DNA of 64,000 nucleotides, from NCBI RefSeq assembly GCF_003286595.3, contig NZ_CP132985.1:1922001-1986000 (forward strand), in the 5' to 3' direction. Of the stretch, positions 7,544 through 16,799 are shown piece by piece. Position 1 is the stretch's first letter, and the number at the start of each line of letters is the position of its first letter. Source of the stretch: Aerococcus mictus (lineage in GTDB: Bacteria > Bacillota > Bacilli > Lactobacillales > Aerococcaceae). Under the pieces are notes generated by a model. That model saw only the letters and a list, made by a program, of their open reading frames with translations, made no database searches and was not told the DNA's origin. Position numbers and translations under genes: made by a program.

Positions 7544-8896
7544 TTATGCTTTTTCTTTATTCTTAGTCATATATGTAATCACAAACATTAGAGCTAGAAC
7601 TGCAAAGATACCAATTGTAACTGCAGTTGTTCCACCATGGTTTGCTAAGTTACCTAAGAAGATACCAGAAACACCAAAGTCTGCATCTGAGAATGTAGAC
7701 CCAGCGAATCCTAAGTCTCCTAGGACAGGCATTAAGAAGATTGGTAAGTAACTAATTAAAATACCTTGAATAAAGGAACCTAAAACTGCTCCACGGACCC
7801 CACCTGATGCATTGCCTAATACACCTGATGTAGCACCACAGAAGAAGTGAGGCACAACGCCTGGTAAGACAACTGTTGTACCAGTAATAATCATGAGTGC
7901 CATACTTAAAAGTCCACCAGCAAAACTAGATACAAAACCGATTAAAACAGCATTTGGAGCATATGGATATACAATAGGGCAGTCCAAAGCTGGTTTTGAA
8001 TTTGGAACGAGTTTCTCTGAAATACCCTTGAAGGCAGGAACAATTTCATTAAGAATCATACGGACACCAGATAAGATTACAGAAACACCAGCAGCAAAAG
8101 TACCACCTTGAATCACAGACCAAACATAAGGGTTTTTACCATCGCTAAGATTTTCCATTACCCAGGAAGAATCAGCAAATAAAGAAACTACGATATAGAA
8201 GATCATCATAGATAAAGCAATACTTACTGTACTATCACGTAAGAAGGCTAAACTCTTTGGGAAGTTAATATCTTCGGTAGATTTTGATTTATCACCAAAT
8301 TTTTCTCCAATGAAACCACTTAACCAATATCCAGTAGAACTAAAGTGACCTAAAGCAACATTATCATTTCCAGTTAATTGAACAATATATTTTTGTACAA
8401 TGGCTGGAGATAGTGCCATAACAATCCCTAAAGCTAAACCACCTAATAAAATTAAAGGCATTGTACTAAAGCCGGCAACAGTCATAATAATAGCAATCAT
8501 ACATGCCAGATATAAGGTATGATGACCGGTTAAGAAAATATATTTAAAACGAGTAAAGCGAGCAATTAAAATATTGAAAATCATCCCCGCCAACATAATT
8601 AAAGCGGTATTGGTTCCGTAATTTTGTAAAGCAACTGAAATAATAGCTTCATTATTTGGAACAACACCTTGCATATTGAAGGCATGTTGGAATAAGTCCC
8701 CAAATGGAACAATGGAAGATTCAATGACGCCAGCTCCCGCTGTAACAATTAAGAAACCAACAAATGTCTTAATACCACCGACCACTACGTCTGTAGCTGA
8801 TTTGCCTTGTAAAATATTACCTAAAACAGCAATCAGCGCCACTAAAATAGCCGGAGTACTGACTATATCAATGATAACTTGTAATGCATTATTCAT
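7544..8896 (-). CDS. ulaA: PTS EIIC, ascorbate (UlaA/SgaT) type
   Basis: A 450-residue polytopic membrane permease of the UlaA/SgaT family with about ten hydrophobic segments. It shows the family's glycine-rich repeats, TGHHTLYLACM near residue 125, a conserved NEIVPAFKGISEKLVPNSKPALDCP loop (residues about 288-312) and a C-terminal NLANHGGTTAV. It moves and phosphorylates a sugar with the EIIB and EIIA encoded just upstream. The family is named for L-ascorbate, but no UlaG lactonase or UlaD decarboxylase is here. The company of transketolase and DeoC suggests a pentose-type or deoxy-sugar substrate instead. Confidence 0.88.
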   Translation of the reverse strand: MNNALQVIIDIVSTPAILVALIAVLGNILQGKSATDVVVGGIKTFVGFLIVTAGAGVIESSIVPFGDLFQHAFNMQGVVPNNEAIISVALQNYGTNTALIMLAGMIFNILIARFTRFKYIFLTGHHTLYLACMIAIIMTVAGFSTMPLILLGGLALGIVMALSPAIVQKYIVQLTGNDNVALGHFSSTGYWLSGFIGEKFGDKSKSTEDINFPKSLAFLRDSTVSIALSMMIFYIVVSLFADSSWVMENLSDGKNPYVWSVIQGGTFAAGVSVILSGVRMILNEIVPAFKGISEKLVPNSKPALDCPIVYPYAPNAVLIGFVSSFAGGLLSMALMIITGTTVVLPGVVPHFFCGATSGVLGNASGGVRGAVLGSFIQGILISYLPIFLMPVLGDLGFAGSTFSDADFGVSGIFLGNLANHGGTTAVTIGIFAVLALMFVITYMTKNKEKA

Positions 8897-8941
8897 TTTT
8901 CTACTCCTATCATTAAGTATTTATTATTAATAAATTAACTA

Positions 8942-9229
8942 CTATTTTATCCCTTTTTCTTCAATGACTTGTTCGATAACTGTTCTTAATTCATCCATAT
9001 CAATAATGCTGTTCAAAATACGAACATCACCTAGGTGTTGCACGGAATTTTCTAAGTCCTTACCTGCGATCCACACATCGGCATCGCCAGCAGACGCATT
9101 ACCCAAATCAGTATGAGAAACTGTTACCTGATCAGCAACTCCTAAGTCCTTAAGAATCGATTGAATATTCATTTCAACCATAAAACTCGTTCCAAGTCCT
9201 GATCCACAAACTGCCATAATTCTTAACAT
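8942..9229 (-). CDS. ulaB: PTS EIIB, ascorbate (UlaB/SgaB) type
   Basis: A 95-residue soluble phosphocarrier. The phospho-cysteine loop VCGSGLGTSF is at residues about 7-16, followed by a Rossmann-like fold and the HTDLGNASAGDADVWIAG segment typical of lactose/ascorbate EIIB. ATG 9229 has AAGGAG nine bases upstream; the frame is open a little further, to 9253. It takes phosphate from the EIIA four bases upstream and passes it to the sugar in EIIC. Confidence 0.88.
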   Translation of the reverse strand: MLRIMAVCGSGLGTSFMVEMNIQSILKDLGVADQVTVSHTDLGNASAGDADVWIAGKDLENSVQHLGDVRILNSIIDMDELRTVIEQVIEEKGIK

Positions 9230-9233
9230 AATA

Positions 9234-9686
9234 TCATTCTCCTTTTGCTTCACTTACAATATTTTTAAAATCACTATAATTTTCAATTTTCTTTAATTTC
9301 GAGATATTTTCATCATCTCTTAAAAAAATGGTTAATTCCTGCAATGCTTCAAGATGGCTTTCATTATCGGTTGCCGCAATTAAAAATAATACGTCGATCT
9401 TTTGATCATCACGATCAAGTAAATAAATTGGCTCTTTCAGCACTAGCAAGCCCATTGCTTTTTTGGTTACCCCATCTTCAGGTCTAGCATGTGGGATTGC
9501 AATCCCCTTACCTAAATTAATAAAGGGACCTAATTCTTCAATCCGATTAATCATCGCATCGATATACCTTGGCTCAATAGACCCATTTTTAACTAAAGGG
9601 GCAGCTAATATTTCAAAAGCTTCCTTCCAATTAACCTTTTTATCTATAATTTGTACTGTTTCTTCAGTTATTAAATCTGTAAGCAT
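9234..9686 (-). CDS. ulaC: PTS EIIA, ascorbate/mannitol-fructose type
   Basis: A 150-residue phosphocarrier of the PtsN/UlaC fold. The phospho-histidine lies in IAIPHARPEDGV near residue 68, and the second conserved histidine in DNESHLEAL near 114. The sequence is strikingly like the C-terminal EIIA domain of the PRD regulator at 12472 (both have WKEA/WQEA, NRxxxxG.FIxLGKGIA and PHARPE), so regulator and transporter share a recent ancestor. ATG 9686 follows AAAGGTG. Confidence 0.87.
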   Translation of the reverse strand: MLTDLITEETVQIIDKKVNWKEAFEILAAPLVKNGSIEPRYIDAMINRIEELGPFINLGKGIAIPHARPEDGVTKKAMGLLVLKEPIYLLDRDDQKIDVLFLIAATDNESHLEALQELTIFLRDDENISKLKKIENYSDFKNIVSEAKGE

Positions 9687-9757
9687 TCCTTCACCTTTTT
9701 CCAATACACCGCATTATAGAAAATCTATAATGCGATATATCGATACTTCCCTTTTAA

Positions 9758-11752
9758 TTACAAAGTTTTATATTCTTCAACAATTTTATCAACGGTGTAA
9801 CCAAATGATTCATAAACTTCTTGGCCGTCGCCGCTAATTCCAAATGTTTCAATACCTAACGCTTTGCCTTTAGACCCATAGTATTTTGCCCAACCTGGAT
9901 CATTACTTGCTTCCACTACTAAACGTTTTTCGATTTTACTTGGTAATACTGCTTCCTTGTATTCGTCACTTTGTAAATCAAATAAATCAGTACTTGGGAT
10001 TGAGACTACGCTTACATCAATTCCATCTTCTTTTAATTGTTTTTGGACTTCAATGCTCAATGAAACTTCTGAACCGCTGGCAATAATTATTCCATCATAA
10101 TCTTTACTTTCAGCGGGAGAAATCACATAACCACCCTTTTCAACATGATCTTGAGCATATTTAACAGTTCCTTCTAATACTGGAAGTGCCTGTCTAGATA
10201 AAGCCAAAATAGTCGGACGGTCTTCAGATTCCATAGCAAATTTCCAAGCTGCAACAGCTTCGTTAGCATCAGCAGGTCTGAAGGTTGTTAGATTTGGCAT
10301 AGCTCTATAACTTGCAAAATGTTCAATAGGTTCGTGTGTGGCTCCATCAAATCCTAAAATAACAGAGTCATGGGTAAATACATAAATAGCTGGTATTTGA
10401 GATAAAGCAGCCAAACGAATTGCAGGGCGCAGATAATCAGAGAATACAAAGAAAGTACCTACATAAGACCAAGTGCCTCCATGTAATAAGATCCCATTCA
10501 AGATAGCACCCATGGCAAATTCACGAACACCATACCAAATATTTCTTCCTTCATAATTATCTGGAGTAAATGCTTCTGCTGATTTTATCATTGTCTTATT
10601 AGAATTAGAGAGATCGGCCGAGCCTCCCCAGAATGTAGAAACTTTCTCAGCGATGCCATTTATAATCCGACTGCTGGTATCGCGGGTAGATTCTGAATCA
10701 CCAACTTCATAGTTTGGCACTTCATCTGCCCAATTGTCTGGTAATTCTCTTCTAATACTTGCACTTAGTTCTTCAGCTAATTCTGGATAAGCTTCTTGAT
10801 AGCCCTTAAATAATTTGTTCCACTCTTCTTCAGCTTGACTGCCTCGATTTTCAACATTTTCTTTATAAACATTGTAAACCTCGTCTGGAACATAGAAAGG
10901 TTCATCGTGTGTCCAGTGATATTGCTTTTTAGTATAAGCAACGCCTTCCGCTCCAATAGGATCACTATGGGCATCAGATGTGCCTGCATTCGGCATACCG
11001 TATCCAATAATTGTTTTTATTTCAATAATAGAAGGTTTATCGGTTTCAGCCTTAGCTTTTTCAATGGCTTTATTGATAGCCTCCATATCATTTCCATCTT
11101 CAACACGTTGATAATGCCATCCATAAGCTTTATACTTCATTTCAATATCTTCAGTAAAGCCCATATTAGTTGGCCCATCGAGTTGAACATCATTAGAATC
11201 ATAGAGAACGATTAGTTTCCCTAATTTTAGGTGCCCAGCTAAACTAGATGCTTCTTGGCAAACACCTTCTTGCAGGTCGCCATCCCCACAAATTGTATAG
11301 GTATAGTGATCGACCACATTATAGTTATCCCGGTTAAACATTGCTGCTAAATGAGCTTCTGCCATAGCCATACCAACTGCATTTGCTACTCCTTGCCCAA
11401 GTGGACCAGTAGTTGCTTCAACACCTTCTGTATGGGTAACTTCAGGGTGCCCAGGTGTTTTTGAATTAAATTTTCTAAAGTGTTTTAGATCATCTATCGA
11501 TAAATTAAAACCAGCTAAATGTAATAACGAATAAATTAACGGAGAGCCATGTCCTGAAGATAAAACAAAGCGATCTCTGTTAAACCATTTAGGATTAGTT
11601 GGATTAACTCTTAAATGTTTTGTCCACAAAGCATGAGCCATAGGTGCTTGGTCAAGAGGCGCTCCTGGATGTCCTGCTCCAGCTTCTTCGACCTGGTCTA
11701 AGCTCAACATACGAATAGTGTCTACAGCCAAACTGTCAACTTTTGAAAACAT
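9758..11752 (-). CDS. tkt: Transketolase
   Basis: A 664-residue thiamine-diphosphate enzyme of normal length. It has [13 protein letters not shown] near residue 27, [17 protein letters not shown] near 66, and the ThDP/Mg motif starting [15 protein letters not shown] near 152. The pyrimidine domain carries [15 protein letters not shown] with [15 protein letters not shown], and the C-terminal domain starts near 530. It transfers two-carbon ketol units between sugar phosphates. Start ATG 11752 has AAGGAG seven bases upstream; the ATG two codons earlier is too close. It lies between deoC and the PTS genes, so this copy is probably dedicated to the imported sugar and not the housekeeping enzyme. 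Confidence 0.93.
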   Translation of the reverse strand: MFSKVDSLAVDTIRMLSLDQVEEAGAGHPGAPLDQAPMAHALWTKHLRVNPTNPKWFNRDRFVLSSGHGSPLIYSLLHLAGFNLSIDDLKHFRKFNSKTPGHPEVTHTEGVEATTGPLGQGVANAVGMAMAEAHLAAMFNRDNYNVVDHYTYTICGDGDLQEGVCQEASSLAGHLKLGKLIVLYDSNDVQLDGPTNMGFTEDIEMKYKAYGWHYQRVEDGNDMEAINKAIEKAKAETDKPSIIEIKTIIGYGMPNAGTSDAHSDPIGAEGVAYTKKQYHWTHDEPFYVPDEVYNVYKENVENRGSQAEEEWNKLFKGYQEAYPELAEELSASIRRELPDNWADEVPNYEVGDSESTRDTSSRIINGIAEKVSTFWGGSADLSNSNKTMIKSAEAFTPDNYEGRNIWYGVREFAMGAILNGILLHGGTWSYVGTFFVFSDYLRPAIRLAALSQIPAIYVFTHDSVILGFDGATHEPIEHFASYRAMPNLTTFRPADANEAVAAWKFAMESEDRPTILALSRQALPVLEGTVKYAQDHVEKGGYVISPAESKDYDGIIIASGSEVSLSIEVQKQLKEDGIDVSVVSIPSTDLFDLQSDEYKEAVLPSKIEKRLVVEASNDPGWAKYYGSKGKALGIETFGISGDGQEVYESFGYTVDKIVEEYKTL

Positions 11753-11806
11753 GTACATTCTCCTTTTTATAATTTCTATTTATAAATATTTTTTATAGGA
11801 TTATAA

Positions 11807-12463
11807 TTACTCAGCCAAAATGGTAAGGGTACTACTTAATCCCAGACGGTCTGCACCTGCTTTTAACATTTTTATTGCCGTCTCTTTATCTCTTATTCCA
11901 CCCGCTGCTTTTATTTTTACATGGGGGCTTACACTTTTTCTCATTAATTCGACATCTTCCAGCTTAGCTCCAGATGTGCTAAAACCAGTAGAGGTTTTGA
12001 CATAATCAGCACCAGCTTCTTCAGCCAAATGACATGCTTTTTCAATTAAATCTTTTCCAATAAGTGCATTTTCAAGGATAACCTTAAGTACCTTGTCGCT
12101 GTCATGAACAACATCAGCTACAGATTTAATATCATTTAGAACTTCGTCATAATTTCCACTGAGCATTTGTCCAATATTCATAACCATATCAATTTCATCT
12201 GCACCATTATCGATAGCATTTTTAGCTTCAAATGTTTTACTTTCAGTCGACATAGCTCCTAAGGGAAAACCTACAACAGCTACTGTATTGATTTTTGTTT
12301 CTTCTAAAAGCTCATGCACTATAGGAACCCAATAGGAATTCACACAAACTGAGGCTGTATTGTAATCAATCGCTTCTTGACAAACTGTTCTAATCGCTTG
12401 CTCAGTTGCATCTGCCTTTAATAAGGTATGATCAATTTTTTGAGCCAATTGATTTTTATCCAC
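11807..12463 (-). CDS. deoC: Deoxyribose-phosphate aldolase
   Basis: A 218-residue class I aldolase. The Schiff-base lysine lies in DYVKTSTGFS near residue 154, the proton-relay lysine in VKIKAAGGIR near 184, and the early IDHTLLK motif near 10. It cleaves 2-deoxyribose 5-phosphate to glyceraldehyde 3-phosphate and acetaldehyde. It starts with GTG shortly after the PRD regulator stops, with a rather distant AAAGGG, so translation may depend on coupling. With transketolase and a PTS it forms an unusual set; the substrate could be a deoxy-sugar or another aldol. Confidence 0.92.
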   Translation of the reverse strand: MDKNQLAQKIDHTLLKADATEQAIRTVCQEAIDYNTASVCVNSYWVPIVHELLEETKINTVAVVGFPLGAMSTESKTFEAKNAIDNGADEIDMVMNIGQMLSGNYDEVLNDIKSVADVVHDSDKVLKVILENALIGKDLIEKACHLAEEAGADYVKTSTGFSTSGAKLEDVELMRKSVSPHVKIKAAGGIRDKETAIKMLKAGADRLGLSSTLTILAE

Positions 12464-12471
12464 TAAAACAT

Positions 12472-14523
12472 CTACCCTTTCATTTCTTCTCGTTTTATTA
12501 ATTCAATAATTGCTTGACTATCCTCAGCTGCGAACAATTCTTCTAAAGTATGCTGATCATTTAAAATTTCTGTTAATTTTGCTAAGGCTCTTAAATGAAA
12601 CTTATCATCAATTGCTGCTAAGAAAACTAATATATAGATCGGATTCTTTCTATTTTCTAATATATGTATAGGATTTCTCAAAGAAAGAAGTGTCATTCCT
12701 ATATTGTTTACCCCCTCTTCGGGGCGCGCATGAGGTAAAGCGATGCCTTTCCCGAGATATATAAATTCACCATATTTATAAGTCCGATTAATGATTGCCT
12801 CAACATACCTATCTTCAATAGAATTCTTATTTAATAGGGGTAATGCCGATAACTTTATCGCCTCTTGCCAGGTTAAGTCTTCATCGCTAAATTGAATCAT
12901 ATCGTCCGTTAACAAATCAGACAGTTGGGGACGTCTGTCAGTATTTCTAGAAATCGATTTATTTATTTTATTGCGCATAATACTAATTAACTTGCTTCGA
13001 GTGACACCCTCATTCAGTGATATGTATGGCATTATCGTATCTAATAGATCGACAACCGTTGGCATTTTAGCTGATTTAAAATTAAATTCACTATGGACTT
13101 CTTCAATTAATTCATACTTCTCAATCTCTGTCATTAAAGGTTTAACAACAAACACTTTTTTATCTAACTTGATGGGAACAGTTGAAAAGACTAAGTCTAC
13201 TTCACTATGATTATCGTTGTCTTTTAAAAATCCTTCAAAATCATTAATCGATTCAGAATTAATCATCTCAATTTCAGGAAACATGCTTTGAAGTTCAGCT
13301 CGCATAATAACCGATGAACTAATTCCATTGGGACATAGAATAACTGCTTTTAAACTTTGCTTAGAATATTTTGATTGCGTCTGTCCGCCAAAAAGCACTG
13401 TAAAAAAACCAATTTCATTATCTGGAATCCGCTTATTTAAAACTTGCCTAAAAGGCTCTAAGGCAACCTTCAATATATTGAAAAGATCATTATATTGATT
13501 GAATACTTCCTCTAGTAGTGGGTTAGAAATATAAAAATTAAATTTAATTCTAAAAAAAGCAGGAACTAAGTGCTGATATAGACTCTCTAAAAGATAGTCA
13601 TAATTTTCAATCTCAACTGCAGAAATTCTTTGAAATTCATTAATAATTTCTTTTGAGCACTGATAGAGAAAATCAAATCCATTTGATTTAGGAATTTTTT
13701 CACAAATAATTAAAAGTAAAATTGTGAAATAATATTTTTCTTCATCATAAGATTTTATATTCTCTACATTGTCTAATAAGATCTTTGAAGAATGATATAA
13801 CCTAACTGATGAAATTAATTTCTTATCGGCTTGAGTAAAATGGCAGTTATTATATTTACTTCTCTGTAATAAATAAGCCACAAAGTAAAGCGATTTATTA
13901 AAACGAGTTTCTACAATTTTTAAGTGATTATTTTGAATGATGGTGTCAAAACTAAGTCTGACTTTAGCGTAGTAGTCATTACTTATTTGGGTTAACCCCT
14001 TGTATAACAAACGCTCCCCATTCTGTAACTTCAATAAGTCACCCATTTTATCAAAAGCAAAAGAACGAACAGTTAATTCATCACCTTTAAGCTGGTAGCC
14101 TTTCGCTCGGCTGTAGGTAAGGTCTAAGTCTTCTTTCTCCAATTCACTTCTTAGGGCCGCTATATCATTTACTATGGTATTTTTGCTAACATCAAAAAAT
14201 AATTGTAGTTCAAATATCGAGTTACAGCTGATGTTTGAAAAAGATAGAAGGGTTATCATCAACTGTCTTTCTAATTTAGAGTAAATGATTTCTTGTTCAC
14301 TCGAATCGAAATATAAATCGGTCCAATGTTCAACAACTGTAGATGACATTATTAGGTTTCCTTTATACTCTATTATGTGATCTAATAAACGATAGCTCCT
14401 TTCGCTTAGCTCTTTGATTTGTTTATTGAATTCTGAAAGTGATAGTTCTGACAAATTTAAAGCATCTTTTCTAGTTAGCGTTCTCGGTTCACTCACCAGA
14501 AAGCTAACTTTATAATTTAACAA
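12472..14523 (-). CDS. PRD-domain transcriptional regulator/antiterminator with EIIB and EIIA domains
   Basis: A 683-residue BglG/MtlR-type regulator. It has N-terminal winged helices (SKNTIVNDIAALRSEL near residue 110), two PRD domains (about 180-400), an EIIB-like domain with cysteine loop LCPNGISSS near 410 and a C-terminal EIIA domain with IALPHARPEEG near 600. PTS phosphorylation of these sites would set its activity by substrate supply. The start is an unusual TTG at 14523: AGGGAG lies seven bases upstream, whereas upstream codons in frame have no site. It heads the operon that continues through deoC, tkt and the PTS genes. Confidence 0.85.
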   Translation of the reverse strand: MLNYKVSFLVSEPRTLTRKDALNLSELSLSEFNKQIKELSERSYRLLDHIIEYKGNLIMSSTVVEHWTDLYFDSSEQEIIYSKLERQLMITLLSFSNISCNSIFELQLFFDVSKNTIVNDIAALRSELEKEDLDLTYSRAKGYQLKGDELTVRSFAFDKMGDLLKLQNGERLLYKGLTQISNDYYAKVRLSFDTIIQNNHLKIVETRFNKSLYFVAYLLQRSKYNNCHFTQADKKLISSVRLYHSSKILLDNVENIKSYDEEKYYFTILLLIICEKIPKSNGFDFLYQCSKEIINEFQRISAVEIENYDYLLESLYQHLVPAFFRIKFNFYISNPLLEEVFNQYNDLFNILKVALEPFRQVLNKRIPDNEIGFFTVLFGGQTQSKYSKQSLKAVILCPNGISSSVIMRAELQSMFPEIEMINSESINDFEGFLKDNDNHSEVDLVFSTVPIKLDKKVFVVKPLMTEIEKYELIEEVHSEFNFKSAKMPTVVDLLDTIMPYISLNEGVTRSKLISIMRNKINKSISRNTDRRPQLSDLLTDDMIQFSDEDLTWQEAIKLSALPLLNKNSIEDRYVEAIINRTYKYGEFIYLGKGIALPHARPEEGVNNIGMTLLSLRNPIHILENRKNPIYILVFLAAIDDKFHLRALAKLTEILNDQHTLEELFAAEDSQAIIELIKREEMKG

Positions 14524-14547
14524 CTTATCACTCCCTTCTATGTAACT

Positions 14548-14576
14548 ATAGTAAAGTGATCTGTAAGCGTTATCAA
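14548..14576 (-). promoter_or_regulatory. Promoter of the PTS-tkt-deoC operon overlapped by a perfect cre site
   Basis: On the minus strand, TTGATA (14571-14576) and TACTAT (14548-14553) are separated by 17 bases, a good sigma-A promoter. TGTAAGCGTTATCA at 14562-14575 matches the catabolite-responsive element consensus at all positions and covers the -35 and spacer. CcpA bound here would block RNA polymerase directly, so the operon should be off when glucose is present. Confidence 0.75.
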
Positions 14577-14689
14577 GAATAATTGAGCACAATTTCGATA
14601 ACAGAAAATTTATTTTTATAGGCTGATCTCTCGTTTTATCACTTATTATATATCAAAATATACGTTTACAATCTTTTTTATAAATAAAA

Positions 14690-14721
14690 ATCGATAAGCA
14701 ATGAAATCATTACTTATCGAT
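14690..14721 (-). terminator. Terminator after operon C
   Basis: ATCGATAAG (14690-14698) pairs with CTTATCGAT (14713-14721). On the minus strand the stem is followed by TTTTTATTTAT. It ends the transcript that closes with the HxlB-like gene at 14746. Confidence 0.75.
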
Positions 14722-14745
14722 CTTTAACTATTTTATAATTATAAA

Positions 14746-15309
14746 TTATTCTAAATTTGCATGTCGTTTACTCATTGTTTGATTAGTTTCTTCAAGCATT
14801 TCTTTTAAAGAAATTACAATAGCATCACAAATGATAAGGCTGGTCTGTTCAAATAATGAGCCCATCGGTTGTCGTGATAATGAATTATCTGCAGAACTTT
14901 TGCTATTTGCAGAAAAAATAATGGCTTCGTCTGCTAATTTATAAAGTTCCGTATTCGTTTGTGAACTTATCAATATAATTGTAACACCTATTTTTTTTGC
15001 CTTTTTAGCAGTAACAATTAATCGATCAGTTGCGCCAGATGAAGAATTTAATATTAAGACATCATTTTTATTAGCTGGTGGAGCGGTAACTTCTCCAATA
15101 ATACTCACATTGAGCCCAAGATGATTTAAACGATTAGCAAACATCTTCATTACGCAACCAGATCTCCCTGCTCCTAGTAAAAATATATGATTAGCATTTA
15201 TAATCAGATTATTTATTTTTCCAAAATTATACAACGCTAATTCTTCTTGATGCATGTTAAGTTCTTTAAGAATCGAGACGTAATTTCTATATGTTGAATT
15301 GGTCATCAT
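14746..15309 (-). CDS. hxlB: 6-phospho-3-hexuloisomerase-like SIS protein (HxlB), copy 1
   Basis: A 187-residue SIS-fold isomerase: FLLGAGRSGCVMKMFANRL near residue 43, VIGE-like IIGEVTAPPANKNDVLI near 70, SSSGATDRL near 88, QPMGSLFEQ near 148 and the terminal RHANLE that marks HxlB proteins. HxlB interconverts fructose 6-phosphate and arabino-3-hexulose 6-phosphate. No HxlA partner is in this operon; instead an Rpe-type epimerase gene overlaps its start (ATGA), so it may act on a product of that enzyme. The full HxlA/HxlB pair is at 27011-28212. Confidence 0.8.
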   Translation of the reverse strand: MMTNSTYRNYVSILKELNMHQEELALYNFGKINNLIINANHIFLLGAGRSGCVMKMFANRLNHLGLNVSIIGEVTAPPANKNDVLILNSSSGATDRLIVTAKKAKKIGVTIILISSQTNTELYKLADEAIIFSANSKSSADNSLSRQPMGSLFEQTSLIICDAIVISLKEMLEETNQTMSKRHANLE

Positions 15310-15959
15310 TTATCAAGTTCCTTTATTAAATTTTGAATTTGACGACCGGGTGATTTGTGATTGAAGATATAACCCCCTGAAACAATATGATCGCAACCTG
15401 ACTCTTTTAGTGAAGTAATCACTTTATTATCTACTTTACCATCGGACTGAATAACAAATTTATATCCTTTATCTTTTCTAATTCGATTAAGTTTTTTTAT
15501 TTTTTCTAAACACTCTAAGTGAAATTGCTCCTCTGATCTGCCTGGGTTAGCAGTCATAATTAATACTCTATTGATTTTGGGTAGTAATTCCTCAATAGCA
15601 TTAAGTGAAGTTCCAGGATTAACTGCAACAGAAGCATCAATATTTGCATTTTTTAAAGTGTTGACAATATACATTGAATCACTAGTTGCTTCAATATGAA
15701 AAGTGATACCATCTGCCCCAGTATCTAAATAATTTTCAATTTTTCTTTCTGGAGAAGAAATCATCAAGTGAATATCAAAGTATAGATTTGATAACGGTCG
15801 AATATCTCTAATTAATTTAGGACCATTTGCTTGATCAGGAACAAAATTTCCGTCCATTACGTCAATATGAAGCTCAGTAATACCGTTTTTTTGAAAAATC
15901 TCTTGATTCTTTTCAAATTCATATAATTTACTATTTAATAATGAAGGAGCAATAATCAT
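15306..15959 (-). CDS. Ribulose-phosphate 3-epimerase family protein
   Basis: A 217-residue TIM barrel with IAPSLLN at the N-terminus, ELHIDVMDGNFVPD near residue 30 (metal H and catalytic D), YFDIHLMISSP near 60, ITFHIEA near 86, and VIQSDGKV near 170 holding the second catalytic aspartate. The usual VNPGFGGQ loop is TANPGRSEEQ here, and the usual DGGI is SDGKV, so it diverges from housekeeping Rpe and may act on a hexulose phosphate, as AlsE does (allulose 6-phosphate to fructose 6-phosphate). The overlap with hxlB fits a two-step route to fructose 6-phosphate. Confidence 0.78.
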   Translation of the reverse strand: MIIAPSLLNSKLYEFEKNQEIFQKNGITELHIDVMDGNFVPDQANGPKLIRDIRPLSNLYFDIHLMISSPERKIENYLDTGADGITFHIEATSDSMYIVNTLKNANIDASVAVNPGTSLNAIEELLPKINRVLIMTANPGRSEEQFHLECLEKIKKLNRIRKDKGYKFVIQSDGKVDNKVITSLKESGCDHIVSGGYIFNHKSPGRQIQNLIKELDK

Positions 15960-15971
15960 AGGTATCCCCCC

Positions 15972-16490
15972 TTATTCTTCGCCCATAATCAAAAAATTCA
16001 CAGTACGGCTACGCTCTCTTAGCTGATCCCAATCAACAAAATATACACGACCAAGATTACCTGTTAACAACTTGTTATTCTTAATAATAATCGTCATAGA
16101 ATTGCTTCCAAAAATTGATGAGCGAATATGCGCATCAGTATTCAGCATTACCCATTTTTCTGCGGGATAGTTAGGATCAGAAAGATTCATTCCAAACTCA
16201 ATGTGCTTTTCTCCAGGACTGTTATAATCATTTTCCGTTTTCATTGGAGGAGCAATCTTATCCATAACATTATTGAAATCTACTTGTAGATATTCATCAC
16301 CAAAAAAATTAATATCATGCATATTTTCTTCAAAATATAAGGAACAGGTTGTATGAGGAGTAGTAATTACTAAGATACCATCTCTGACTTCCGCTTTCTC
16401 AAGTACTTTTTTGATTTTTTCAAAAATGTCATGGTAAGAGGGCCTGCCTGCAACTGTATCAATAGTCATAAAATCATGGTAAATTTTCAT
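15972..16490 (-). CDS. yjbQ: YjbQ/UPF0047 family protein, copy 2
   Basis: A 172-residue paralogue of the protein at 2614. It keeps TPHTTCSLYFEENMHDI near residue 44, LQVDFNNVMDKI, NTDAHIRSSIFGSN with the conserved D-A-H, and the C-terminal GRVYFVDWD. It starts just after the GatB-like gene (GGAGT eight bases before ATG) and precedes the epimerase. Finding it again within a polyol PTS operon supports a function tied to carbohydrate phosphates. The established thiamine-phosphate synthase side activity does not explain this. Confidence 0.85.
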   Translation of the reverse strand: MKIYHDFMTIDTVAGRPSYHDIFEKIKKVLEKAEVRDGILVITTPHTTCSLYFEENMHDINFFGDEYLQVDFNNVMDKIAPPMKTENDYNSPGEKHIEFGMNLSDPNYPAEKWVMLNTDAHIRSSIFGSNSMTIIIKNNKLLTGNLGRVYFVDWDQLRERSRTVNFLIMGEE

Positions 16491-16492
16491 GA

Positions 16493-16777
16493 TTACAACT
16501 CCAAACGTTCTTCAAGTTTATTATAAATAATGTCAGTATTCATTCCTGTTAATAGGCCTAAGCCATTAATCACTTTATTTTTAACATTTTCAGGAACAAC
16601 CGTTGTGCTGACAACAGCATCATATTCATCTAAATGATGAAGCTCATCAGCAATTTTAGATTGATAAATTTTTACTTGATCATCTTTCCCGTTACTTTTA
16701 AGCCAATTTTGAATTTTAGAAACAGCAATAGTTGAGGTAGCATGTCCAGCTCCACAAACAACTAATAATTTTTTCAT
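16493..16777 (-). CDS. gatB: PTS EIIB, galactitol type
   Basis: A 94-residue phosphocarrier with the active cysteine in VVCGAGHATSTIA at residues about 7-15, which is the galactitol-EIIB pattern. AAAGGAG precedes ATG. It works with the GatC-type permease 22 bases upstream and the EIIA before that. The sugar could be galactitol, arabitol or another polyol; no polyol-phosphate dehydrogenase is in the operon. Confidence 0.85.
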   Translation of the reverse strand: MKKLLVVCGAGHATSTIAVSKIQNWLKSNGKDDQVKIYQSKIADELHHLDEYDAVVSTTVVPENVKNKVINGLGLLTGMNTDIIYNKLEERLEL

Positions 16778-16799
16778 AGTTAATCTCCTTTAAATATTC

